Positions 45,229 through 56,522 of a DNA stretch of 64,000 nucleotides are shown here, in pieces (position 1 is the stretch's first letter; the number at the start of each line of letters is the position of its first letter). The DNA comes from Larix kaempferi. Taxonomy: Eukaryota; Streptophyta; Pinopsida; Pinales; Pinaceae. The notes under the pieces were generated by a model, which worked only from the letters and a program-made list of their open reading frames with translations, did no database searches and was not told the DNA's origin. The translations under genes and the position numbers were made by a program. Location: contig BSBM01000597.1 in the NCBI GenBank assembly GCA_027924585.1, positions 2,026,001 through 2,090,000 of the forward strand, given 5' to 3'.

Positions 45229-47045
45229 TGATATGTACATGTTTTATTTCATCATTTATAGATTGATATATAATTTTTTTAATGTTATCTTTGATTGTCT
45301 AATTATATTGTTTATTTTTCATGTTATGACGGTGGAAATGGAAAGTTGATTATTGGATGCAATGTTAAAACAATTTGAGTTGGTTAACAACCAATCCGAT
45401 GTGAAATAAATTTCATGTCTATCATGTATTTTGTGATCGTATGGAATGATTGTATCTCATTCTCCATAGTTAGATATGATCTTTGTTTCTTTCCATTTAG
45501 TTCATTGTAGTGTGGTTTTTTTTCATTTCATATATTGTGTTGTTACAACTAGATCAAAATCAGCTAATTAGAGTGCAAATTATCATTTATGTTAATCATA
45601 TTTATTGTTTGTTGTAATTTCAACTAGTCTCATTAGAATAACAAGGTGGATTTAATGAATATATTATAATTAGACACTTATATTTTATATTTTAGATACT
45701 TAGACACTTATATATCGTTAAGGAAGAAAAAAATTATGTCTAGAATGAAAGATGTATATCTTTTAAAATTATGATATAATAAATTAAAAATAACAAACAA
45801 TGTTTTTTTTTTTAAAACCCTATATTTGGAATATGCATATTCATGTATGTGTGTGTTTGAAGTTTCATTGGTGATGGATTTCTATATCCTATTTAAATAT
45901 AATGTGAAAATAGAAATACTGGGAAACATTTTTATGAAAATGGACATGATCTATTTTTATGTTTTTTTTTGTAATTTTATTTGAAAATTAAATGAGATGA
46001 AAAGATAATAATGTTTTCCTTCAATGAAGACTAGTTTTATATTATGTAAGGAATATAATAATTAATAATAATAAGTTTGGAGAATGCAACTTTTGGCTTT
46101 ACAATTGAGAGAAAAGGGTGTTCTTTTAATTAAGTATTTGTTTTTCTTCCTATTAGATATTTGATATTTGTCATTGTAAAGAGAGTTATTTTCAAAAAAA
46201 TAAAAATCTTGGATGATACATTGATAGGTCATATTGATGTTCATATTTACATTTTTTTTGTTATGTTCATATATATTTATATATTATAATAATATTACAT
46301 GGTAATACTTGAATTTTTGCTATGATGTTTGGTTACACTTATAAAAAATGATTAATTTATGTTTACCATTTGAATAATTAAGTTATATACAACATTATAT
46401 GATAAAGACTTAATTTCTTTATTAAAAACCATTATATATTATTTCGTAATGCTCAACATAAAGTTACAACAAAATAATATTATTATATAACTATAATATT
46501 ACGACAAAATTTAATACATTATTTAGAAAAACACAATAAATTATAATATCCATAGAAATTATATGAGAACAATATGAAAATCAAATAAAACATATCATTA
46601 CATAAACATAATACTATGACAAACTATACAACAATTATAAACATGATACTATGACAAAATATACAAGAATCATAAATCATAGAGTTCCACAACTTCATCC
46701 ATTATCAATACAAAATTCATAAAAATATTTAATTCAATGCTATTATATGAAATAAAATGTTAACCTATATTAAATTACCTGAAACTTGTTTCCATATTTT
46801 CAATGACCATTACTCCAATCCATATTTTCATATTTATGATGACCTAACAACCAACCATACTTTCAAAATCATTTTCTAATCAATATATCAACCTATATAT
46901 AAAACCATACTTCAAATTATCTACAAAATTTAGGTTGAAATTATTTAGTATGAAAATGGTCCAAATGATGCTAAAATTTTGACCAAAATTAAAAACCCAA
47001 TAACTTTATTTACAAAGGTCTAAAATATGGATTTGTGTTGTAGTG
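45229..47045. other. AT-rich 3' flank of the CACTA transposase
   Basis: No gene. Very AT-rich with no domain-bearing ORF. The text GGATTTGTGTTGTAGTG at 47029-47045 is the reverse complement of a CACTACAACAC end, like CACTA termini, and is followed by ATA. It could be the 3' terminus of the element. A directly repeated block (ATGAAAATGGTCCAAATGATGC near 46950, again near 47115) crosses this point, so the boundary is uncertain. Confidence 0.4.
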
Positions 47046-47279
47046 ATAGTTGATATGTTATGTTTATGAGTGTTAGCTATATGTAAGTTATTCTCAAATC
47101 AAGAATTATTTAATATGAAAAATGGTCCAAAGGATGCTACAATTTTGAAAACTTTCTAATGCTTTGAAAAATTCTTAAGTCATACAACAACTTGTTTTAT
47201 AACATAATTTATAATGCAAATTGTGATTTTTTTGTCAACTAAAATAGTTAGTGATTTAAAGACCACATTTTGAATAGTA

Positions 47280-47710
47280 CAAAGTTATTTTACATAAGCA
47301 TACGATCATCATCATTTTAAACACCTAACAAACATAAACATCGTGATCATACCATCACAAACATAAACATAACATCATCGTCATTTTCACAACATAAACA
47401 TAAACATACCATCATTATCATTGTGACCATCTAACAAACATAAAAATAAACACCATCATACCATCATTAACATAAAATTGAAAATAAGCATGAACGTACC
47501 ATCATAAACATTATGTTACATATTCATCTAACATATACATCTAAGAGATTTAAACAACATATAATACACATATATAACAATAACATATAACAAAACACAA
47601 GTTTCATTTTCTAACATAACCATCACACACATCTAACAAACAACATTGAACTTGACCTAATATACACATCACCATCAACATATAAAGGAACATCAACATA
47701 ATCATCAAAA
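47280..47710. repeat. Low-complexity CATAAACAT-rich region
   Basis: Runs of CATAAACATACCATCAT-type words, imperfect and AT-rich, with no ORF. They lead into the dinucleotide repeat. Confidence 0.6.
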
Positions 47711-47739
47711 TCAACATCTGCAAAATGGAAAATGGCATT

Positions 47740-47740
47740 C

Positions 47741-47786
<46 letters not shown>
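47740..47786. repeat. (AT)n(GT)n microsatellite
   Basis: About 14 bases of AT repeats followed by about 32 bases of GT repeats. The short ORFs across it are artefacts. Confidence 0.95.
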
Positions 47787-47787
<1 letters not shown>

Positions 47788-47822
47788 ACATCAAACTGAT
47801 TATGCCTATCAAATATACATGT

Positions 47823-48581
47823 CTAGTCCATCCCCGGAACCAAATCAGAGTCAATATTTGTTCCACTAGATCTAGAGGCATCGACACCCCCACTAGTAGA
47901 TCCAGAGGCATTGACACCTCCACTAGCATAACTAAAGGTATTTCCATCTCCAATAGTAGAGATAGAGGTATGATCATTACCTCTACCAGGAAATAAAGGA
48001 GCAATATGTAGATCAATACCAAAGGCATCTATAGGAAGACGGATCCTCTTACTCGATGTGAACATACTCTTAATAGGAAGACGGATCCTCAAAGATGGAG
48101 GAGGAGGACATGGTGTAGGAGGAGGTGGATGAGATGTTGAAGGTGGAGGAGGAGGAGGTGGAGACTGATGAGGAGGTGCATGGAATGTGGAGGTTACATC
48201 ACCAGTCGAAGCAGTTTATGGAGAAGGAGGTGAACTAGGAGATCGAGGATCTCCACCCTCATCTGACAATGAACTCCCATCAGGGATAACATATAAAAGA
48301 TCAAAACCAACAACAATGTGTTGCATCAAGATCCTCACATCACGAGGAAGCATCCTCCACAACTCTACAAGGAAAGGGTACCTCACAATGTCCCTCACAA
48401 ATAAGGGTTGAACCCCTCTATCTACCAACAAACTTGCCATCCTATCCACGACATCCTGTTGGAAGCTCTCATCTGGCTTGTGTCGAAGGCCAACTATGGA
48501 AAAGTGGGGCACCTTGGGATGATCATATAGCACCATCTCCTCCTCAGCCTGATCCAGAGAAGGAAACACATCGCCATCGAA
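47823..48581 (-). pseudogene. Unrecognised proline-rich ORF cut by element G
   Basis: A single minus-strand frame of about 250 codons is open through the junction at 48581, where element G begins, and ends at 47823. It has one internal TAA at 48216. The N-terminal half looks globular (LYDHPKVPHFSIVGLRHKPD, DIVRYPFLVELWRMLPRDVR). The middle is Pro-rich (PHQSPPPPPPPSTSHPPPP). The C-terminal half has repeated RIRLPI and GGVxASxS units. I do not recognise the family. It could be the second gene of a CACTA element, a gypsy extra ORF or a host gene fragment. It is 5'-truncated by the insertion of G. Confidence 0.45.
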
Positions 48582-50544
48582 TGTCCTGATATCTCATGTC
48601 CCCAATTAAATTATTTTTAGATAAATAATTAAGTTGTCCTACCCAATTCCTAAGGGTTATGTGGAAGAATTAAAATATTGACATTTAACCCCAAGGTCTA
48701 TAGTTTCTCATGAAAATTCAATATTCTAAATTGATGGTGGAAAAATAGGACAATAAATTATGGAATAAATGTTAAATTCTCCAAAATGAAGTGGCATTAG
48801 GTCCTAGTTGGACTTGGGGGAACATAAGTGGACATGTGGGGTCCACAGGAGAGAATATTCCTCCTTTAAACGTGGATTCATCCCCAAATTCGAGTTGGAA
48901 GGGAAGAGGTGAAATTCATGAAGGAATAGGAAGAGTCATACGGCTAAAAATAGGCAATGACAGATTCTATGACAACTATGACAAACATTATGACACTTAT
49001 GACAGATTCTATGACACTTATGACAGATTCTATGACAATGTAAGAGATAAAAATAGACCAAGAGGGAGAATGAGAGGAGTTACACATCTCCAAAGCATCC
49101 AAAATATTCCCCAAGTCGAATTCATGGAGGAGTTGGAGACAAAATATGAGCCAAGTGTCATGTGGGGCCAATGAAGGGTCATAACCCCCACTAATTCGAA
49201 TTTCATGAGTAATTAGGAGATAATTTGAGATCTAAAGAGGTAAATGACTCAACTAAATTTATTAAAAGGAGGACAAGTCAAAATGGAGTATATTTTGATC
49301 ATTTTTTATTTTCATTTTTTCAATTTGGAGAGCTTCAAGCTTGTCCTTGCACGGTGGATGTTCATCCTCCCTGCCTTAGTACCAATTTTGAGGGTGTAAG
49401 ATTCCCATCCAAGTGAATTGATGGAGAGGCAATTCAGACCTCTCAACAGATATTCATGTAGATTTTTTTATTCAGGTTCAACCCCCATCTGAGTTCAAGT
49501 TCATATTCTCTCTTCCCTCTCTACTATCATTCTCCTATATTTCTCTCAATGTTCATGTAAAGTGAGATAGTGCACTCTTTGTTGCATATAGATAATGGAA
49601 GGTTGTTGTTTTGACCTAATGAACTTGTTAATGGATGCATAAATTTGTAATGGATAGATCATTAGATCCAAATCTCTAAATAGTAATCACTTCATGTACT
49701 ATTTTGCCAAGTAACATTTATATTCGAGCTAGTTTCCTCTTTCTCTCAATGTCATGTAAAAGTGTGATGCTGCACTTCTTGTTGCATCTACATAATGGAG
49801 GATTACGATTTAGACCTTATGGAAATGTTAGTTTCTGCATAAATCTTTAATAATCGTATCATGACTGCTACATCTCGAAACACCATGTATTTCAAGTGAT
49901 ATTTCCAATCAAGAAAGAGATTCGAGCCATTTTCCCCATAGCATTTGCATAGTGATTTTGGAATGATGTTGTACATGTTTTATATCAGAGTTTCCTGAGA
50001 TATTTATCCATGTTATGAGATTTATATGAAGTTAATTTGATTTCCAAAATTATGTTTTCAAACCCCTGAAGTGTCACTATGGTTTATGACTAAATTCGAG
50101 ACTCCTTGTGCACCATTTTTAGCACAAATTCTAGACTCTAGAAGTTTTTGTTCATTGGGATACCTATTCGAACCTAAAACCAAATATAATGTTGAAAATA
50201 TATTGTCTGTAATTCCATCCAACAGATCCAATTCTAATACCAATAATTAGTGAAGGTCGAATAGTGTTTGGAAGAGAATTTAATGGAAGACCTAGGGGGG
50301 ATTTCCACTTCTCAAATTAACTATTCTTGTCCTGAAACTTATTTCCTTGAAAATTTAAGACCATTGATGGGTATATCAATTGTTTGGGTGTTTGATAGAA
50401 GTATTAATGTGTCCTATATCCTCTTAATTCCCTCAATATAGAATTTGAAACCATTTGGGATCATTTGGGACAGTTTGGGGTTTCACTAGTCCAAGATTCA
50501 AAAATTGCACAAATTGTGTAAACTTTCAAATTAGGGATATTACA
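48582..50544 (+). repeat. 5' LTR of element G
   Basis: About 1.96 kb with TG...CA ends (TGTCCTG / GATATTACA). The first 375 bp have no visible counterpart before the right copy, so either the right copy has a deletion or this boundary is too far left. It contains the 21-bp tandem repeat listed separately. Confidence 0.6.
48958..49042 (+). repeat. 21-bp tandem repeat TATGACAGATTCTATGACACT in the LTR
   Basis: About four imperfect units, present again at 63437-63500 with different unit number and order. Translates to YDRFYDT-like units, but this is LTR sequence and not a gene. Confidence 0.85.
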
Positions 50545-50545
50545 G

Positions 50546-50557
50546 TGGTATTAGATC
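50546..50557 (+). other. Primer binding site of element G
   Basis: TGGTATTAGATC one base after the LTR end TTACA. Two changes from the initiator tRNA-Met site TGGTATCAGAGC. Sets the plus orientation. Confidence 0.7.
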
Positions 50558-50599
50558 ATGGTACTTGCACCTATGCATTAATATCATACATTGAAGAAT

Positions 50600-51167
50600 A
50601 ATTTTCAACCACTTATTACTATTAATCTGAGTCCTATGAGTACAATTATTATGATTAGTATCAAGATGATTGTGAGCAATATGAAGAAGAATGTGAATGG
50701 TATGAGGAAGAGGTTCCATCATGAAACACTTCTTACAATTTCATAAGGAATTAAGGTTATTATTATGACCCTATGTATGATGAATATATATGTTCTGAAC
50801 CACCAAAGGATAATTCTATGAATGAATTACAAAGATTGAGAGCAACATATAAAACCTTGCCCCAACAATATCAGGCATATCTTGATCTATATAAGGGAGA
50901 TACACAAAAGTCCATTCCTTTTGAAGAATTTACTGATTGGGTTTTTGAAAATAGGCCCAAAAATGAAGATGTGGAGTTAGTGAAGAAAGGTTTATGCCCT
51001 TCTTGCAAAAGACCTTTGAGAGAAACTCATATATGTTTGAGTGAGAATGAGGAGACCCATGAGCCACCTAGTTATGAAGGTGGTGAAGTAGAAGAAGCAT
51101 TACATGAAGTGGATCGAAAGTCACTCCCAAGTGACTCTGAAAAAAATGAAGAAGTTCATCACATGAG
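50600..51167 (+). pseudogene. Element G gag-like ORF, 5' part
   Basis: A plus-strand frame starting near 50600 is rich in Tyr and Glu (YQDDCEQYEEECEWYEEEVPS) with TAG, TGA and TAA breaks. It is then open from the ATG at 50773. It contains NELQRLRATYKTLPQQYQAY, a helical-looking stretch, then PSCKRPLRETHIC with the preceding Cys giving a C-x2-C-x7-H-x-C zinc-finger-like pattern, then a long acidic tail (SENEETHEPPSYEGGEVEEA). At 51168 copia E interrupts it; the rest of the reported ORF is LTR translation. It resembles the small acidic gag-like proteins of non-autonomous elements. I do not recognise the family. Confidence 0.5.
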
Positions 51168-51640
51168 TGTTAGAAAACAAGATCACAAAGCAATAACAAT
51201 AAACAGAAATGCAAATATAATCACACACACATTACAAGCGAGACATAGATATATCGTGGTTCACCCAACTTGGGCTACGTCCACACTGAAGTTGCCAGTC
51301 CTCATTATTATTCCATCCAGCAAAGTGAAGGGATACAACCTGTAGCACAACCGCTGCACTTCCTCTTCACTGTCTCACAGTCTCTCTTCTAATCTCATAG
51401 ATCTTTACAATGCATAATACCTAATACATCAACCCTAGCCATGTTACAATGTCTTTTTTTTATAAGGAAAATACAATGGGAAAATACCACGGGTTACCCA
51501 AAACCATGGGCCCAAACACTGGTGGCAAAAACAGCCCCAAACCCCCCGAGGGTCGTGCCAAGATCATAACCAAACCTGGGTTACGGACACGGCTGAATAA
51601 TAATATCTCTGAATCTGGAGATCAGGCTTCACAACCAACA
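51168..51640 (-). repeat. 3' LTR of copia E
   Basis: 473 bp, TGTTAG...AACCAACA. The minus strand just inside (CCAAGTGGGAGAT) is the polypurine tract. Confidence 0.88.
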
Positions 51641-51724
51641 ATCTCCCACTTGGAGACTGATCACAACAACTCCACACTGCTGCACTTGCTGGACTTGGAC
51701 TTGGCAACTTTCTCCTCTTCACCT

Positions 51725-54700
51725 TCATGCTAGAAGGCCAACTGAAACCGAGTAGGAACTCAGTTTCTCTCTGGTCACTACCTTTATGAACATGTCTGTA
51801 GGATTCTAGCTAGTGTGTATATTTTCCAGCTTCAACAATTCATCTTCCAAAATAGAGCATATGAAATGGTACTTGAGCTGTATATATTTAGTCCTAGAAT
51901 GGAATGCTGAGTTCTTTGCAAGATGAATGGCACTTTGCCTGTCACTATACAACCTGCTATCCTTCTGCTTCTTACCTAATTCCTCCATAAACCTCTGCAA
52001 CCAAATCATCTCTTTACTAGCCTCTGTAACAACAACATACTATGCTTCTGTTGTTGAAAGTGCAACAAGCTTCTGCAATTTCGAAATCCAACTTACTGTT
52101 GTTCCACCTACAGTAAACACATACCCTGTGGTGATCCTCCTACTATCCTTATCACCTACCATATCTGCATCAACATATCCTTGTAGAACAGTGTCTGAAC
52201 CTCCAAAACATAATTCCTGAGTGGTGGTACCTCTCAAATACCTGAGAATCCACTGTACTTCTTTCCAATGTTCTTTACCTGGATTGTTCATATATCTGCT
52301 CACAACTCCCACTGCTTGTGCAATATCTGGTCTTGTGCACACTATGGCATACATCAAGCTGCCAACTGCTGATTGATAGGGAATCTTGGACATGTACTTT
52401 GTCTCTTCCTGTGTCTTGGGACACATTTCCTTACTTAGATTTAAGTGGCTGGCCAAAGGTGTACTTACTGGTTTTGCATTCTACATTTTGAACCTCTCCA
52501 ACACCTTTTGTATGTACTCACTCTGAGACAATGTCAATTTGCGATTTTTTCTGTCTCTCGTTATTCTCATACCAAGGATTTTCTTTGCAGCACCTAGATC
52601 CTTCATCGCAAATGAATTAGCTAGCTTCCTTTTGAGTACATTTATATCCTACATGTTAGACCCTGCAACAAGCATGTCATCCACATACAATAACAAGATA
52701 ATATATCTTTCATTGTCTAGCTTCTTGAAATAAACACAGTGGTCAGAATGACATCTACTATAACCTTGTTCTGTCATAAACCTGTCAAATTGTAAATACC
52801 ACTGCCTTGGAGCTTGCTTCAATCCATACAAACTCTTTTTCAACTTGCACACCAAATTCTCCTTACCTTTGACCTCATACCCTTGTGGCTGCTACATATA
52901 TATCTCTTCCTCCAAATCCCCATGGAGAAAGGTTGTTTTTACATCTAACTGTTCAAGATGCAAATCTTCTACCGCCACTAGACGTAAGATAGTCCTAATT
53001 GAAGTCATCTTAACAACATGAGAAAATATTTCATCAAAATCTATACCTTTCTTCTATGCAAACCCATTTAAAACAAGTATCTCCTTGTACCGCTTCTTAC
53101 TTCCTTCGTCTTCCTTCAACCTGTAAATCCATTTGTTCTGCAATGCTTTTTTACCAGCAGGCAATTGAACCAAATCCCAAGTCTGGTTTCCTACCAATGA
53201 CCATCTCCTCATTCATGCCTTGCTCCCACTTCTTTCTAGTTTCCACCTGCATTACTTCTTCATAACATTCTGGTTCACTAACATCAGTCATCAACAAATA
53301 ATACATTGAAGGAGAGTATCGTTCAGGAAGTCTACTTAACTTGGTAGATCTTCTTGCAGTTGCAGGAGTTTCAGGTACTTGCTGTTGTTTTTTATTTTTC
53401 GGCACCTTTGGAACTTTATTTTCTTGAATTTCATCAAGTACTGTGTACTCTATGTTTTTATTTTCCTGTTTCTTTCCCTGCAACTGATCTTTATACATGA
53501 CCTTTTCATTGAATATGAAATCTCTACTTCTAATGATTTTTTGATTTTCATAATCCCATAAACGATAACCAAAATCATCAACCCCATATCCAATGATGGT
53601 ACATTTCTTGGATTTAGCTTCAAGCTTTGTTCTATTTTCTTTATCAATATGGACAAATGCTTCACAACCAAACGTTCTCAGAAATGAGTAGCTTACCTTT
53701 TTATCTGTCTATGCCTCCTCTGGAATACCACTATCCAAAGCACTTGAAGGTCCTCTATTTATTAAATAAATACCAGTATTTACATCATCCACCCAAAACT
53801 ATAAGGGCAACCTTGCATGCAGTCTCATACACCTTGCATGCTCCATGATCGTTCTATTCATCCTTTCAGACACACCATTTTCTTATGGTGTTCTTGGGAT
53901 TGTCTTCTCTCTACGAATCCCATGGTATGAACAGCAACTATCAAACTCCTTGCTGCAGTACTCACCTCCATTATCAGATCTGAGACACTTCAACCTTTTT
54001 CCTGTCTCATTCTCAACCAAAGATTTCCACTTCTTAAAAGTAGCAAACACATCAGATTTATGTCTAATGCAATAAACCCAAGTTTTCCTAGTTGCATCAT
54101 CAATAAATGTAACATAATAATGAGAGTCACCAAGAGATTGTACCTGAGCTGGTCCCCACACATTTGTATGCACAAGCTCTAACTTTTCATTCTTCTTTTG
54201 TTTCCCAACCCTGAGAAATCTGACTCTCTTATGTTTTCCATAAACACAGTTTTCACAGAATTCCAAACTTACCTACTTCAAATCTGGCAGCAACTTTCTT
54301 GAGTGGAGAATCTGCATCCCCTTCTCACTCATGTGGCCAAGCCTATGATGCCACAATGCTGTATCTGTTCCTGTGGAAGCTAAAGAGATAGAATGGTTAG
54401 TATTATGAGGACATAAATACAACGTACCTACCATGTCTCCTTTCTCTATCACCATTGATCCTTTAGTGATCTTCAACCACTTTTCTCCAAATGTAGATAG
54501 ACAACCGCCATCTCCCAACTGCCCTGTTGAGATCAGATTTCTTTTCATAGCAGGAATATGCCTAACATCTTTTAACAGCTAGTCAGTTCCATTCTTAAGT
54601 TTTATCCATACCTTACCCATTCCAACAATTTTACATTGCTCATCATCACCCAATAAAACATGTCCAAAATCTCCTGGAACATAATCATGAAAATATTTTC

Positions 54701-55601
54701 TATGGGTTGTAGCATGACATGAATCCCTTGAATCTACTACCCAATAATCACTAGTATTATCTAATGCAAGAATCAAAGCATCTTGTAATACATTACCTGC
54801 TACATTTGCTTCCTGGGTAGTTTCCTTCTGTGCATCTCCTTTCTTCTTTAGAGATCTGTAGTCTTTCTTCAGATGTCCTTTCTTTCCGCAGTTCCAGCAC
54901 TCTATCTTTCCCAGTCTGAACTTGGATCTGCCCATTTTAGACTTCCCATGATTACCTTGGCTCTTTCCTCTCTTCTTTTGTCTTCCCCTGGTCTCCATGG
55001 TCAACGCATTACCTGATGTCTCACTTGTGTTTTTTCTTCGCATTTCCTCGCTAAGAATAACACCAATAACATCATCAAATTTCAAGGTGTTTGAACCAGA
55101 GACAGAGTTACTTACAGCCATGACCAAGCTATTACAACTTTTTGGCAATGAACACAAGATTAGAAGAGCCCTAACCTCATCATCAAAGTTCACACTTACA
55201 GAACTTAGTTGATTTGTAACCGTATTAAACTCATTTAAATGATCAGTAACAGATCCACCTTCAGACATCTTCATATTAAATAAATGCTTCATTAGAAATA
55301 CCTTGTTGGAGGTCGAGGGTTTTTCATAAAGCTTACCCAATGCGCTCATCAAACCCTCTATTGTCGTTTCTTTTGAGATATTGAAAGCCACCGACGAAGC
55401 CAGGCTCAGTCGAATTGTTCCCAGGGTCTTTCTGTCAAGAACCTCCCATTCTTCGTCCTTCATGGTCGCCGGCTGCTGAGCTCTTCCTCCCAACGGAAGG
55501 AATAGATCCTTCTAGTACAGATAGTCCTCCATTTGCATCTTCCATAACTAGAAGTTTTGGCCGTTAAACTTCTCGACCTTAAACTTTCCTTCTTCTGCCA
55601 T
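51725..55601 (-). pseudogene. Copia E gag-pol polyprotein
   Basis: The ATG at 55601 (MAEEGKFKVEKFNG) starts gag, broken by two early TAG stops at expected Gln positions. The gag body (GKLYEKPSTSNKVFLMKHLF) leads to a knuckle CWNCGKKGHLKKDY, whose last Cys is Tyr. The protease site reads WVVDSRDSCHAT: the Gly of D-S-G is Arg, so it is inactive. Integrase has ALWHHRLGHMSEKG ... CENC and LVHTNVWGP, KCLRSDNGGEYCS. Linker, RT (KKSLYGLKQAPRQWYLQF, LLYVDDMLVAGSN) and RNase H (GYVDADMVGDKDSRRITTGY) follow. The tail ends VGLLA-stop at 51725. Motif wording is of the Tork/Tnt1 group. A frameshift near 53190 and several stops inactivate it. Confidence 0.92.
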
Positions 55602-55663
55602 TGCTCCCACTCAAACCAGAAACCCTAGCTTCCTGCAGGTTTATCTACCAAATAGACCTTTGG

Positions 55664-55675
55664 CTCTAATACCAA
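55664..55675 (-). other. Primer binding site of copia E
   Basis: The minus strand reads TGGTATTAGAGC two bases after the LTR end at 55678; initiator tRNA-Met type with one change. Confidence 0.9.
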
Positions 55676-55677
55676 TT

Positions 55678-55988
55678 GTTAGAAAAACAGGATCGCAGAG
55701 CAATAACAATAAACAAAAATACAAATATAATCACACACACATTACACGAGAGACACAGATATATCGTGGTTCACCCAACTTGGGCTACGTCCACACTGAA
55801 GTTGCCAGTCCTTATTACTATTCCGTCCAGCAAAGTGAAGGGATACAACCTGCAGCACAACCGCTGCACTTCCTCTTCACTGTCTCACAGTCTCTCTTCT
55901 GATCTCATAGATCTTTACAATACATAATACCTAATACATCAACCCTAGCCGTGTTACAATGTCTTTTTTATAAGGGAAATACAATGGG
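55678..55988 (-). repeat. 5' LTR of copia E, truncated
   Basis: Matches 51168 onward up to ACAATGGGA and then stops. About 160 bp expected at the outer end are missing and do not reappear to the right of copia F, so a deletion occurred, not just an interruption. Confidence 0.85.
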
Positions 55989-56019
55989 ACATAGGGTACT
56001 TTTTTTTAGAATAAATTCA

Positions 56020-56467
56020 TGTTCGGGTACACAGGGTACTCCCAAAAGACCAAACACCTAGAGCAACCACTTCACACAAACAGATCACAAATCGATACAC
56101 CGATGTTTTGACGTGGTTTAAACCCTCGAGAGGGAAACACTCCACAGCCCCGGCCAAATAGCTTCTACGAAGAAATTTATTATGCAAAGAAAGAAAGTTA
56201 CAAATGAGCTTCTCATAATCGATAAACTAGACAATGACCCTCCATGCTCTTTAAATAGAGATCCTGGACCAATCGAGTGCTAAGCCACGGATCAAGGTTA
56301 GGTATGATCTAAGATAAGTTGAGTCGTCGGATCACTCTATGTCTAAAACATATCGTGACTGTCGGATTAAATATTTACAAATGCATACTAAAGAAACACA
56401 CTTTTTCTAACGGATATATTACACAAGTTGATCTTAACTAACTCCTAAGTGTCAAAATATCCTAACA
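56020..56467 (-). repeat. 3' LTR of copia F
   Basis: 448 bp, paired with 61630-62086. The plus strand TCCCCCCTTAAG at 56468 is the polypurine tract read on the minus strand. Confidence 0.92.
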
Positions 56468-56522
56468 TCCCCCCTTAAGAACAACTTGGGATAGGATTGA
56501 AGGATTTACAAAAGTGACACTA

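Larger units (their letters stand above)
51168..55988 (-). mobile_element. Copia element E (Tork/Tnt1-like), one LTR truncated
   Basis: LTRs are at 51168-51640 (473 bp, complete) and 55678-55988 (first 311 bp only). The primer site is at 55664-55675 and the polypurine tract next to 51640. The minus-strand polyprotein order is gag, protease, integrase, RT, RNase H. The outer end of the 5' LTR is lost, replaced by about 31 bp of unrelated sequence before copia F, so no target duplication can be tested. In the shared 311 bp the LTRs differ by roughly 15 substitutions by eye, mostly transitions. Confidence 0.88.

Noticed and set aside
47711-48028. ORF across the GT microsatellite
   Set aside because: Part is dinucleotide repeat translation; the overlapping frame at 47823-48581 is the longer, better candidate.
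48791-49174. 127-residue ORF with YDRFYDT repeats
   Set aside because: Lies within the LTR of element G; the second LTR copy has a different repeat number and loses the frame start.
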